Source: Planctomycetaceae bacterium (lineage in GTDB: Bacteria > Planctomycetota > Planctomycetia > Pirellulales > UBA1268). From it: a DNA stretch of 7,663 bases. Shown here in pieces: positions 1 through 5,925 of this stretch (positions are counted from its first letter, which is position 1; every line of letters begins with the position of its first letter). The stretch spans positions 1 to 7,663 of the forward strand of contig JAUWWJ010000066.1 of assembly GCA_030616935.1 (NCBI GenBank), read 5' to 3'. The notes beneath the pieces were generated by a model that made no database searches, was not told the origin of the DNA, and saw only the letters and a list, made by a program, of their open reading frames with translations. A program made the translations under genes and the position numbers.

Positions 1-564
1 ATTGATGGAGGAGCATCTGGCGTGATTGCACCGTACGTCGAGTCTGCCACGCAAGTTCACCAACTACGGGGTGCGGTCAAAAAGAGACCACTCAAAGGGA
101 AGATATTGGAGGAAACACTCGCTGGGAAACCCCTTCAATCACCACTTGATGAGTACGTGTCGCAATCAGCAGAAAATCGACTACTGATCGTAAACATTGA
201 GAGTGTACCGGCACTGGACGCACTTGAAAGCATTCTCAAAGTTCCTGATCTCGATGGTGTTTTAATTGGTCCTCATGACCTCACCTGCAGTCTTGCGATA
301 CCAGAACAATACGACCACCCAATTTTTCTTGATGCATGTGAGACTATTTTCAAAATGGCACGGAAACACGGTGTTGGTGCAGGCATTCATTTCTGGGGTG
401 ATGTTGAACAGCAAATCAAGTTTCTTCATCGTGGTGCCAACATGCTTATTCATAGCGCAGATATAAGCCTTTTCCAAAAGCATCTGCAGGCTGAACTTGC
501 TGCAATTAAATCTGCATCGGGTATTCAAACTGATGATACGTCTAAACCAACAACAGTCATCTAG
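1..564 (+). CDS. HpcH/HpaI-family 2-keto-3-deoxy sugar acid aldolase, 5'-truncated
   Basis: The reading frame is open from base 1 (IDGGASGVIAPYVES...), so the gene begins left of the window. The GTG at 22 is internal, because family similarity runs through it. About 187 C-terminal residues are visible, against about 250-270 in the family. The fold is a class II pyruvate aldolase TIM barrel that cleaves 2-keto-3-deoxy acids to pyruvate plus an aldehyde with a divalent metal. Visible signatures are the GGASGVIAPYVES strand, NIES (Glu codon 199-201) and IGPHDL (Asp codon 277-279). The Glu and Asp match the two metal ligands of HpaI (Glu149, Asp175). The catalytic His and Arg regions lie off the window. 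The last 15 or so residues (after AAIKSASG) are a polar tail. There is no signal peptide in view and the protein is presumably cytoplasmic. It sits 22 bases ahead of a sulfatase gene, which suggests a role in breaking down the desulfated sugar. Substrate (rhamnonate, fuconate or another acid) cannot be decided. Confidence 0.9.
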   Translation: MDGGASGVIAPYVESATQVHQLRGAVKKRPLKGKILEETLAGKPLQSPLDEYVSQSAENRLLIVNIESVPALDALESILKVPDLDGVLIGPHDLTCSLAIPEQYDHPIFLDACETIFKMARKHGVGAGIHFWGDVEQQIKFLHRGANMLIHSADISLFQKHLQAELAAIKSASGIQTDDTSKPTTVI

Positions 565-572
565 ATGTTCAC

Positions 573-578
573 GAAGGA
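573..578 (+). promoter_or_regulatory. Ribosome binding site for the 587 sulfatase start
   Basis: GAAGGA lies 8 bases before ATG 587. It selects this start over the longer open frame beginning at 497, which would overlap the aldolase and place about 30 basic and polar residues before the signal peptide. Confidence 0.7.
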
Positions 579-586
579 TTTTATTT

Positions 587-1993
587 ATGCATCGACTGAC
601 AACACTCCTGTTCGCATTCACAGTCATACTGTCGCTCTGCCAGCAGAGCTATGGCCAACCGCAGAACATTGTCTTATTTCTCATTGATGATCTTGGATGG
701 ATGGACCTCGGTTGCCAGGGTAGCACGTATTACCAAACACCGAACATTGACAAACTTGCTGCTGAAGGAGTCCGGTTCACTGATGCATATGCCGCATGCG
801 CGGTCTGCTCACCAACGCGGGCATCAATTCTTACAGGAAAATATCCCGCCCGACTCTTGCTCACAGACTGGCTGCCATCGGGCCGATGGAAGCCATCTTC
901 AAAAATGATTGAGGGGCGTAAAATCCGAGGACTCCCACTTGAAGAGTACACCCTCGCTGAAGCATTACGAGATGCTGGCTATCAGACAATCCACATTGGC
1001 AAGTGGCACCTTGGGAGTGAACCGTTCTGCCTACCGCAACATCATGGGTTTGATATCAACATTGCAGGGAACGCGCATGGTGCACCAGGGCAATATTTCT
1101 TCCCGTATCAGGGTGACTGGTCAATTCCCACGACACCGCTGAGGGCTATGTGGAACGTTCTTCCTAACGGAAAGCCCGGTGAGTACCTGACCTCACGACT
1201 GACTGATGAAGCCGTCAATATCATCGAAAAATCAGACGACACACCGTTCTTTCTTTACTTCCCACACTATGGTGTCCATACGCCACTTGAGGCACCAGAA
1301 GAACTGACCAAAAAATACGAACAGACACCTCAACACCAGCAACAAGGAAAACCAGTATATGCAGCGATGGTAGAGAGTATCGATCACAGTGTTGGCCGAG
1401 TTCTTGACGCCTTGAAGTCTGCTGGAAAAACAAACGACACGGTAATCATCTTCACTTCCGACAACGGAGGCTTTTACAAGGCAACGAGTAACGCTCCTCT
1501 TCGCGCAAACAAGGGCGCATACTACGAGGGCGGTATACGTGTCCCGCTCATTATAAAATGGCCCGGACTTTCCAAACCTGGCCGAGTCATCCATGAGCCA
1601 GTCATTACCAATGACCTATACCCAACTTGCCTAGCGGCTGCTGCCCTTTCGATGATACCGCATCAGCATATGGACGGTGAAAACCTTACTCCACTTCTTC
1701 ACAAAACAGAAACTCTTTCACGAGATTCCCTATTCTGGCATTTCCCGCATTACAACAAACACCCATCAAGCCATCCCTCAAGTGTTATTCGCAAGGGCCA
1801 CTGGAAGCTTATTGAATCTTTTGATCCCGCAACGGTTGAACTTTACAACCTGGCGGAAGATCTTGGTGAAACGTGCGATCTGGCTGAGGTCGAACTGAAA
1901 CGACGAGACTCACTTCTTCGTGAACTAGAAGCGTGGCGTCAAACGGTTGGTGCAGAGCAAATGGCACCAAATCCAAACTTTGAATCTGAGTAA
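587..1993 (+). CDS. Secreted sulfatase, formylglycine (Cys) type, S1 family
   Basis: This 468-residue protein hydrolyses sulfate esters, probably on a polysaccharide outside the cytoplasm. A signal peptide covers residues 1-23 (basic start, hydrophobic core, probable cleavage after SYG). The alkaline-phosphatase-like sulfatase core follows. It contains FLIDDLGW with metal-binding Asp34 and Asp35, and CSPTR at 74-78, where Cys74 would be converted to formylglycine. GKWHLG at 138-143, HYGVHTP at 227-233, SDNGG at 291-295 (metal ligands Asp292 and Asn293) and NKGAYYEGGIRVP from 308 complete the core, with Lys309 in the usual sulfate-binding position. The C-terminal subdomain with WKL and ELYNLAEDLGE (about 406-427) is present, so the enzyme looks complete. 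The style resembles the S1_16-like arylsulfatase A group common in planctomycetes, but the subfamily and substrate are my inference. Start 587 is favoured by its ribosome site and signal peptide. It is probably co-transcribed with the aldolase just upstream. Confidence 0.96.
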   Translation: MHRLTTLLFAFTVILSLCQQSYGQPQNIVLFLIDDLGWMDLGCQGSTYYQTPNIDKLAAEGVRFTDAYAACAVCSPTRASILTGKYPARLLLTDWLPSGRWKPSSKMIEGRKIRGLPLEEYTLAEALRDAGYQTIHIGKWHLGSEPFCLPQHHGFDINIAGNAHGAPGQYFFPYQGDWSIPTTPLRAMWNVLPNGKPGEYLTSRLTDEAVNIIEKSDDTPFFLYFPHYGVHTPLEAPEELTKKYEQTPQHQQQGKPVYAAMVESIDHSVGRVLDALKSAGKTNDTVIIFTSDNGGFYKATSNAPLRANKGAYYEGGIRVPLIIKWPGLSKPGRVIHEPVITNDLYPTCLAAAALSMIPHQHMDGENLTPLLHKTETLSRDSLFWHFPHYNKHPSSHPSSVIRKGHWKLIESFDPATVELYNLAEDLGETCDLAEVELKRRDSLLRELEAWRQTVGAEQMAPNPNFESE

Positions 1994-2155
1994 GACAAAA
2001 GGCAGATCCTTAATATTTTTCACACTACAAGAACCCATACAACTTCTTTAGGTTCTCGCCAGAGTTTGGGAAACTATCGTGAAACCCTTGCAGAAACATG
2101 AATGTGCACCGTGATGTTCGATTTGTCTATCGCCCACTCGCCAGCCTCTTAACGC

Positions 2156-2179
2156 CCAGTAAACAGCTTTATTTACTGG
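2156..2179 (+). terminator. Hairpin across the sulfatase 2 stop codon; possible plus-strand terminator
   Basis: A perfect 8-bp inverted repeat, CCAGTAAA (2156-2163) and TTTACTGG (2172-2179), encloses an 8-base loop. On the plus strand it is followed by the T-rich ACTTTCTTTT, so it could end transcription of the aldolase-sulfatase unit, 163 bases past its stop. The right arm contains the TAA stop (2173-2175) of the minus-strand sulfatase. In the minus direction no T-run follows, so it is less convincing there. The stem is AT-rich and only moderately stable. Confidence 0.4.
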
Positions 2180-3678
2180 ACTTTCTTTTGGTGTTGCATT
2201 TGATTTTGTTGGGAACGGCTCAAGTTGGTTTCGGACTTTTTTTGCGGTAGGAATGGTTCTGCGTTGATCTTCGGCAGGAAACCTGCCAGTCGCTTCTTGG
2301 TAGCCGCATAACGATCGTCCAATGCGAGGTTCGTCCATTCATGGGGGTCATTATTGTGGTCATACAGTTCTTCGCTGCCATCCGCATACTGGATGTAGCG
2401 ATGTTGACGGGAACGCACTGAGTGATTGTTTTTACCTTGCGTAGTGATGGCCACACGTTCGGTGACTACGTCTGGGTGGATGAGTAGGTCGACGAAGCTC
2501 TGGCCTTCGAGTTCTTGCGGGGGGCTCTTGAGCCCACAAAGTTCAACTAGAGTTGGATACAGGTCAAGCAAGCTGACAGCGTTCTCACATCTTGTGTTGG
2601 GTCTTGTGTGCTCAGGTGAAAAGACGATCAGTGGCACATGCGTTGTATTTTCCCACAATGCAAACTTTTCCCAGTGTTTTTTTTCACCCAAATGGTAGCC
2701 ATGGTCTCCCCAGAGAATGACGGTCGTGTTGTCGGCGAGCGGCCCATCCTCCAGCGCATTGAGAAGTTCTCCGATCATGTCGTCCGCAAAGGACAGTGAA
2801 GCAAGGTACCCTTGGACAGCTTTTTTCCATTGTTTATTGGCAACAATCCACTCGTGCCATTGGCTTTTTGTCAATTTTTGCGCTGCCTCAGGAAGATCAG
2901 CAACATCCTGATCGAGATATTTAGGAAGCTCGATGGAATTGAGGGGAAACCGGTCAAAATATTTCTGTGGCACGTACCACGGTACATGGGGACGGTAGAT
3001 TCCAACAGATAGGAAAAGTGGTTTCTCATGTTCTTTGGCAAGTTGTTTTTTAGCCCACTTCACCACTTTGGCATCAGCCATCTCGGAATCGGCAATTGGA
3101 AGCGGTGACCAGTCGAAGTGGCCCCCGTAAAACTTCTTACTGCTGTTGACAGGCCATTTTTTGGGAACACGCTCGGGAGGCATCTGTTGAGTCAGTGAAG
3201 GGTAATAGTCGTCCCATGCTTTTGGGTCGCTGAACCCCGAAAGGTACTTGGGGTCAAAGAACGTGTGGGCATGAAAAAGTTTTCCAGTTCCGAGGGTCTT
3301 GTACCCGCTGTTCTTGAAGTGTTGCGGTAAATGTACGGCGGTATCAACAAGCGAGGTCTCACGCCAATCATGCGCGTTCTGATAGATGCCCGTGGTCGAT
3401 GGACGAAGCCCCATCAAAAGACTGGTACGGGAAGCATTGCAACCTGGGGCTGTGCAGTGGGCGTTGGTGAACAACATGCCTTGTTCGGCAAGCTTGTCTA
3501 TGTTCGGGGTCAGAGCTTGAGGATGACCACCTAATACACCAACCCAGTCATTCAGGTCGTCAATTGCAATGAACAGAATATTCTGAGGTGAAGATGTTTT
3601 TTCAGCTTGCAGTTTTCCAGAAAATAGTGCCGTGCAGGCAGCCATAGTGAAAAAAACAATTTTTACAACTTGATTCAT
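2173..3678 (-). CDS. Secreted iduronate-2-sulfatase-like sulfatase (S1 family)
   Basis: This 501-residue sulfatase carries a signal peptide (residues 1-25, probable cleavage after KLQA). Core motifs are AIDDLNDW with metal ligands Asp40 and Asp41, and CNASR at 80-84, where Cys80 is the formylglycine precursor. These are followed by TSLLMGLRPSTTGIY, GKLFH at 132-136, GIYRPHVPW at 226-234, WGDHGYHLGE at 323-332 (Asp325 and His326 as metal ligands) and HWEKFALWE from 335. This pattern is characteristic of the iduronate-2-sulfatase-like group (S1_7). That group acts on sulfated uronic acid or related polysaccharide residues, but the true substrate here is unknown. The end has ELYDHNNDPHEWTNLA (437-452), then a basic, Gln-rich tail of about 22 residues that looks unlike the core. 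The start ATG at 3676-3678 has only a weak GGA upstream but fits the signal peptide exactly. The gene is convergent with the first sulfatase and divergent from the small CMD gene. It is complete, with no missing catalytic residue. Confidence 0.96.
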   Translation of the reverse strand: MNQVVKIVFFTMAACTALFSGKLQAEKTSSPQNILFIAIDDLNDWVGVLGGHPQALTPNIDKLAEQGMLFTNAHCTAPGCNASRTSLLMGLRPSTTGIYQNAHDWRETSLVDTAVHLPQHFKNSGYKTLGTGKLFHAHTFFDPKYLSGFSDPKAWDDYYPSLTQQMPPERVPKKWPVNSSKKFYGGHFDWSPLPIADSEMADAKVVKWAKKQLAKEHEKPLFLSVGIYRPHVPWYVPQKYFDRFPLNSIELPKYLDQDVADLPEAAQKLTKSQWHEWIVANKQWKKAVQGYLASLSFADDMIGELLNALEDGPLADNTTVILWGDHGYHLGEKKHWEKFALWENTTHVPLIVFSPEHTRPNTRCENAVSLLDLYPTLVELCGLKSPPQELEGQSFVDLLIHPDVVTERVAITTQGKNNHSVRSRQHRYIQYADGSEELYDHNNDPHEWTNLALDDRYAATKKRLAGFLPKINAEPFLPQKKSETNLSRSQQNQMQHQKKVQ

Positions 3679-3756
3679 AACAACTATCCGAAAACCTCAT
3701 GATCAATCATTCTATATACTAGAGGTTAATTTACTGAACCAAAAGAGTTATCGACT
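3679..3756. promoter_or_regulatory. Divergent promoter region between sulfatase 2 and the CMD-like gene
   Basis: These 78 AT-rich bases separate two genes read in opposite directions, so both promoters should lie here unless transcripts come from outside. On the plus strand TATACT (3715-3720) fits a -10 box 36 bases before ATG 3757, but no good -35 is seen at the right distance. On the minus strand the overlapping TATATA (3713-3718) follows TTGGTT (complement of 3737-3742) with an 18-base spacer. Shine-Dalgarno sites on both sides are weak (AAGAG at 3743-3747 for the plus gene). The assignment is by pattern only. Confidence 0.35.
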
Positions 3757-4068
3757 ATGCCTTACGACGACACCTTAATCGTAGATCACATCAAGCAAAC
3801 ACATAACACGGAATTATTGAGTGAACGAGAGAAGCATTTAATCGGCCTGGCTGTAACAATGACTCGTGGCTGTCAGGTGTGCACTCGAAACCGGATTGAA
3901 AAGGCCCGCAGAATTGGATTGACCGACCACGAACTCAATGCCTTGGTTGCAGTTACTTCAGCTGTTAATAGCGGCGTAACAGCAGCCACCGCACGAGTTG
4001 CCTTTGGGATGCTTGAAGAGGAGAAAGCCGACGGGTGTGGTGATGTCTGCTCTGCAGATCCTCAGTAA
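3757..4068 (+). CDS. Small AhpD/carboxymuconolactone decarboxylase-like (CMD) protein
   Basis: This 103-residue protein has no signal peptide and is probably cytoplasmic. Residues 21-85 match the all-helical CMD/AhpD fold: LSEREKHLIGLAV, then TRGCQVC with Cys39 and Cys42 as a CxxC pair, then the IEKARRIGLTDHELNALV helices and an Ala/Val-rich helix. In AhpD the CxxC is a peroxidatic and resolving cysteine pair, assisted by a His four residues after the second Cys. Here that place holds Arg46, so peroxidase activity of the AhpD type is doubtful. The C-terminus adds a second cysteine pair, CGDVC (94-98), on an acidic tail, which might bind metal or form a disulfide. Length (103) is typical for single-domain members. 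It is divergent from sulfatase 2 and 75 bases upstream of the DUF1080-like gene, possibly in one transcript with it. A redox role is possible, but I cannot name a substrate. Confidence 0.85.
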   Translation: MPYDDTLIVDHIKQTHNTELLSEREKHLIGLAVTMTRGCQVCTRNRIEKARRIGLTDHELNALVAVTSAVNSGVTAATARVAFGMLEEEKADGCGDVCSADPQ

Positions 4069-4094
4069 GCATGCGAGAGGTCTCGCAACGATGC
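4069..4094 (+). other. Intergenic hairpin directly after the CMD-like gene
   Basis: TGCGAG (4072-4077) and CTCGCA (4082-4087) form a 6-bp stem with an AGGT loop. An outer GCAT (4069-4072) can instead pair with ATGC (4091-4094). The structure begins immediately after the TAA stop. No T-run follows, so it is not a standard intrinsic terminator. It could be a pause, processing or mRNA-stability element between 3757-4068 and 4144-5454, or chance. Confidence 0.3.
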
Positions 4095-4143
4095 CGCATT
4101 CGACATTCAATTCACTTCAAAATTATCACCGAGTACTATTCAT

Positions 4144-5454
4144 ATGAAGACCAACCAGACGTTCATCATCTTCGCCATCTGCCTGAACTTTGCCACCGTC
4201 GGAGTTGCCGCTGCAGCGGCTAAAGAGCCCACGACTATCATGTGTTTACCTGGTGAACTTATCTTTTCTGAAACTTTTGATCCAGATACTGTCTCGCATC
4301 GGTGGGCCTTCAAAGGAGACTTTAGTCTCCGTGATGGCAGCCTGCACCGAACCGAACTCTATCCAACTGAAAATCGTCGCGTGCGGATACAGGACGCCTC
4401 TTTTTACAACACGATTATTCAGTTTGATTTCAAGTTTTCAGATCGAACAACGGACATCCGCCTGGTCACTGGGAGTGGCGGTCACTACAACAGCATTACC
4501 CAAATCCGCCCAAACTATTTTCAAGTCAACACGCCGAGTGACCGTGACGCTGGCTTTGTTCCCTCACACCTTGGTGAATGTGCAAGCCTATCTCAACAAA
4601 ATTCGTGGCACACAATGACTGTCGAATATTGGAATGATGAAATGGTCGCCCATACTTCAGCCAATACGTTCGTGTATGGTTCACATCCCATTGTGAACCG
4701 CACCCGTGAATACTTGGCATTTCAATTCGACCTTCCTGGAGCCTCCATCGACAACGTTTTTATTTGGCAGGCAATTGGCCAAAAGAAAGACTGGAGTTCA
4801 CTCCGAGACGAAGTCATAGCTACCCAAAAAGGGAGACCACTTGTACCGAGAACAAAAGAAGAACGAGTAAAATACGATTTGATTAACGTCAAATCAGACC
4901 TCACGCGGTTCGACAGAACATACCAGGACCTTGTTGCTCTCCATGAATCTCTTCAGTCATCGCTACATACGACATATCCTGACGCTTTCCAAACACACAA
5001 GCAACTTTCAAAGCAAATTTCTGCATTGAAAAAGAAAACAAGAGAAACAGATACAACATTTAAAGAAATGGAAATCGCGGTCAACAAAGCGCGTAAGGCA
5101 GAAGACGAATACGTCGTTTCTTTATACCCGGACTTACAGGCGCTTCGGTCCGATGGTAGTCCACAGCATCGTTTCCTTTCTGAACAGGAACAGTTTAAAA
5201 AACAGCTAGAAGACAATGGCGACTCGCAGCTTGGAGCGTTAGTGGCCGAAACGAAGCGATTACAGAAGGCGATTGAGCTCTCTTATCCTGAGGCATTCAA
5301 GAGTATTGATAAGGCCATTGAAAAACGAACCGCTGTCAGGCAATCACTGAATGATGACTCAGCGTTTCAATCACTGAACAAAAAAGTTGTCGAAGCCGGA
5401 AAAGCCGTCAAAGAATACGAGCAGAAGGCATTAGCCGACCTTCATGTTGAATAG
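4144..5454 (+). CDS. Secreted DUF1080-like (concanavalin-fold) protein with YP-type helical repeats
   Basis: This 436-residue protein has a signal peptide (about 1-26, hydrophobic core then an Ala run). Residues 37-210 resemble the DUF1080/3-keto-disaccharide hydrolase-like jelly-roll domain. Visible signs are ELIFSETFD, WAFKGDFSLRDGSLHR, a FDFKF strand, NSWHTMTVEYWNDEMVAH, YGSHPI and VFIWQA. In planctomycetes such domains are abundant and are associated with extracellular carbohydrate binding or processing. Catalysis here is unproven. Residues 211-436 are charged and helical, with coiled-coil character (runs of E, K, Q, A). They hold three related units of about 50 residues starting with Tyr-Pro at 278, 328 and 381. 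The start ATG 4144 is set by the signal peptide, because the upstream ribosome site is poor (GAG 10 bases away). No lipobox, anchor or transmembrane segment is seen, so it is probably periplasmic or secreted. The stop is TAG. Function is unknown. It could be a surface-structure or glycan-binding protein. Confidence 0.85.
   Translation: MKTNQTFIIFAICLNFATVGVAAAAAKEPTTIMCLPGELIFSETFDPDTVSHRWAFKGDFSLRDGSLHRTELYPTENRRVRIQDASFYNTIIQFDFKFSDRTTDIRLVTGSGGHYNSITQIRPNYFQVNTPSDRDAGFVPSHLGECASLSQQNSWHTMTVEYWNDEMVAHTSANTFVYGSHPIVNRTREYLAFQFDLPGASIDNVFIWQAIGQKKDWSSLRDEVIATQKGRPLVPRTKEERVKYDLINVKSDLTRFDRTYQDLVALHESLQSSLHTTYPDAFQTHKQLSKQISALKKKTRETDTTFKEMEIAVNKARKAEDEYVVSLYPDLQALRSDGSPQHRFLSEQEQFKKQLEDNGDSQLGALVAETKRLQKAIELSYPEAFKSIDKAIEKRTAVRQSLNDDSAFQSLNKKVVEAGKAVKEYEQKALADLHVE
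4975..5433 (+). repeat. Three protein-level YP repeats in the DUF1080-like protein
   Basis: The units begin with YPDAF (residue 278), YPDLQ (328) and YPEAF (381), spaced 50 and 53 residues apart. Each continues as a charged helix, then D[ST]x[FL] (DTTF at 303, DSQL at 360, DSAF at 405), then a second helix ending near a KA or EY element. Units 1 and 3 align with a single-residue gap. Unit 2 has an insertion around SDGSPQH. A half unit (SDLTRF at 251 to the first YP) precedes them. The repetition is clear in protein but not in DNA, which implies old duplication. Confidence 0.6.
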
Positions 5455-5925
5455 TCTCATACGAAAAAAAGTGCATGCCATAGTGCAAGATTTGCTGTCT
5501 CAACCACCCGAAGACGGCGGTTCCTAGACCTCGGATATAGTTTACGGCCTCTACAAGTCGAAGCTAACGAGGAGAACAAAGCTTTTGGCAGCGCAGGAAC
5601 CTCTCTCCGCTCATTCGATTTGTTTACGGTGTGATGATTTGAAGCGACATCAAAGATTCTTACTCTTCACTGCCGAAAGCAGGAGTGTCTTTTTCTCACT
5701 GTTACTTTCGCTATCAAATATGATGTCTTCCTCCCAACCAATCATTTTGAAAATTAGTTGTTGTCTCAGAAAAAGGTCGCTGGCTTTCCCGTATTATCTT
5801 TTACTAATAAAAATTCTACTGAGTAGTTTAAGTGGGAGACTAAGAATACTCTTGGGAATGTTGATCACAGGATCGGGCAGTTTCTTCACTAGCTAATTCT
5901 GGAAAAATACCGCCGTGGTATCGGC
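5455..5925. other. 471-base gap without a convincing gene
   Basis: This stretch lies between the tail-to-tail 4144-5454 (+) and 5926-7663 (-) genes. It becomes AT-rich from about 5700 to 5890. Open frames exist but none is supported. One is a TTG-started frame of 103 codons (5585-5896) behind an AGGAG at 5570-5574. Another is a 31-codon minus-strand frame (5650-5745) with no ribosome site. Bases 5455-5634 continue the upstream gene's frame past its TAG for 59 more codons without an ATG, GTG or TTG until the very end. No tRNA, mobile element or long repeat is visible. It is probably the 3' untranslated space of both genes and may hold decayed coding sequence. Confidence 0.5.
5901..5921 (-). 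terminator. Probable intrinsic terminator of the methyltransferase-sulfotransferase gene
   Basis: Read on the minus strand, ATACC (5921-5917), loop ACGGC and GGTAT (5911-5907) form a 5-bp stem, followed at once by a run of T (complement of A 5903-5907) and then CC. It starts 4 bases after the TGA stop at 5926-5928. The stem is short, so efficiency is uncertain, but placement and T-run are as expected. Confidence 0.5.

Noticed and set aside
497..586. Longer N-terminus for the first sulfatase, starting at 497
   Set aside because: It would overlap the aldolase by 68 bases and put about 30 non-family residues before a textbook signal peptide. ATG 587 has a proper ribosome site.
2055..2144. Direct repeat CTCGCCAG at 2055-2062 and 2137-2144
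   Set aside because: Eight bases only, two copies, no flanking similarity; chance is likely.
2048..2338. Minus-strand open frame of 96 codons across the sulfatase 2 end
   Set aside because: More than half overlaps the true sulfatase frame, and the remainder lacks a start or motif.
5650..5745. Minus-strand 31-codon frame starting MIGWEEDIIFDSES
   Set aside because: Its composition looks protein-like, but there is no ribosome site and no family I know. It is too short to call.
5816..5826. Small hairpin CTAC-TGA-GTAG as a second terminator
   Set aside because: The stem is only 4 bp and nothing ending there needs it, since the structure at 5901-5921 is better placed.
5585..5896. Plus-strand open frame of 103 codons
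   Set aside because: TTG start, Leu/Ser-rich composition expected of AT-rich noncoding DNA, and no recognisable domain. The AGGAG upstream alone is not enough.
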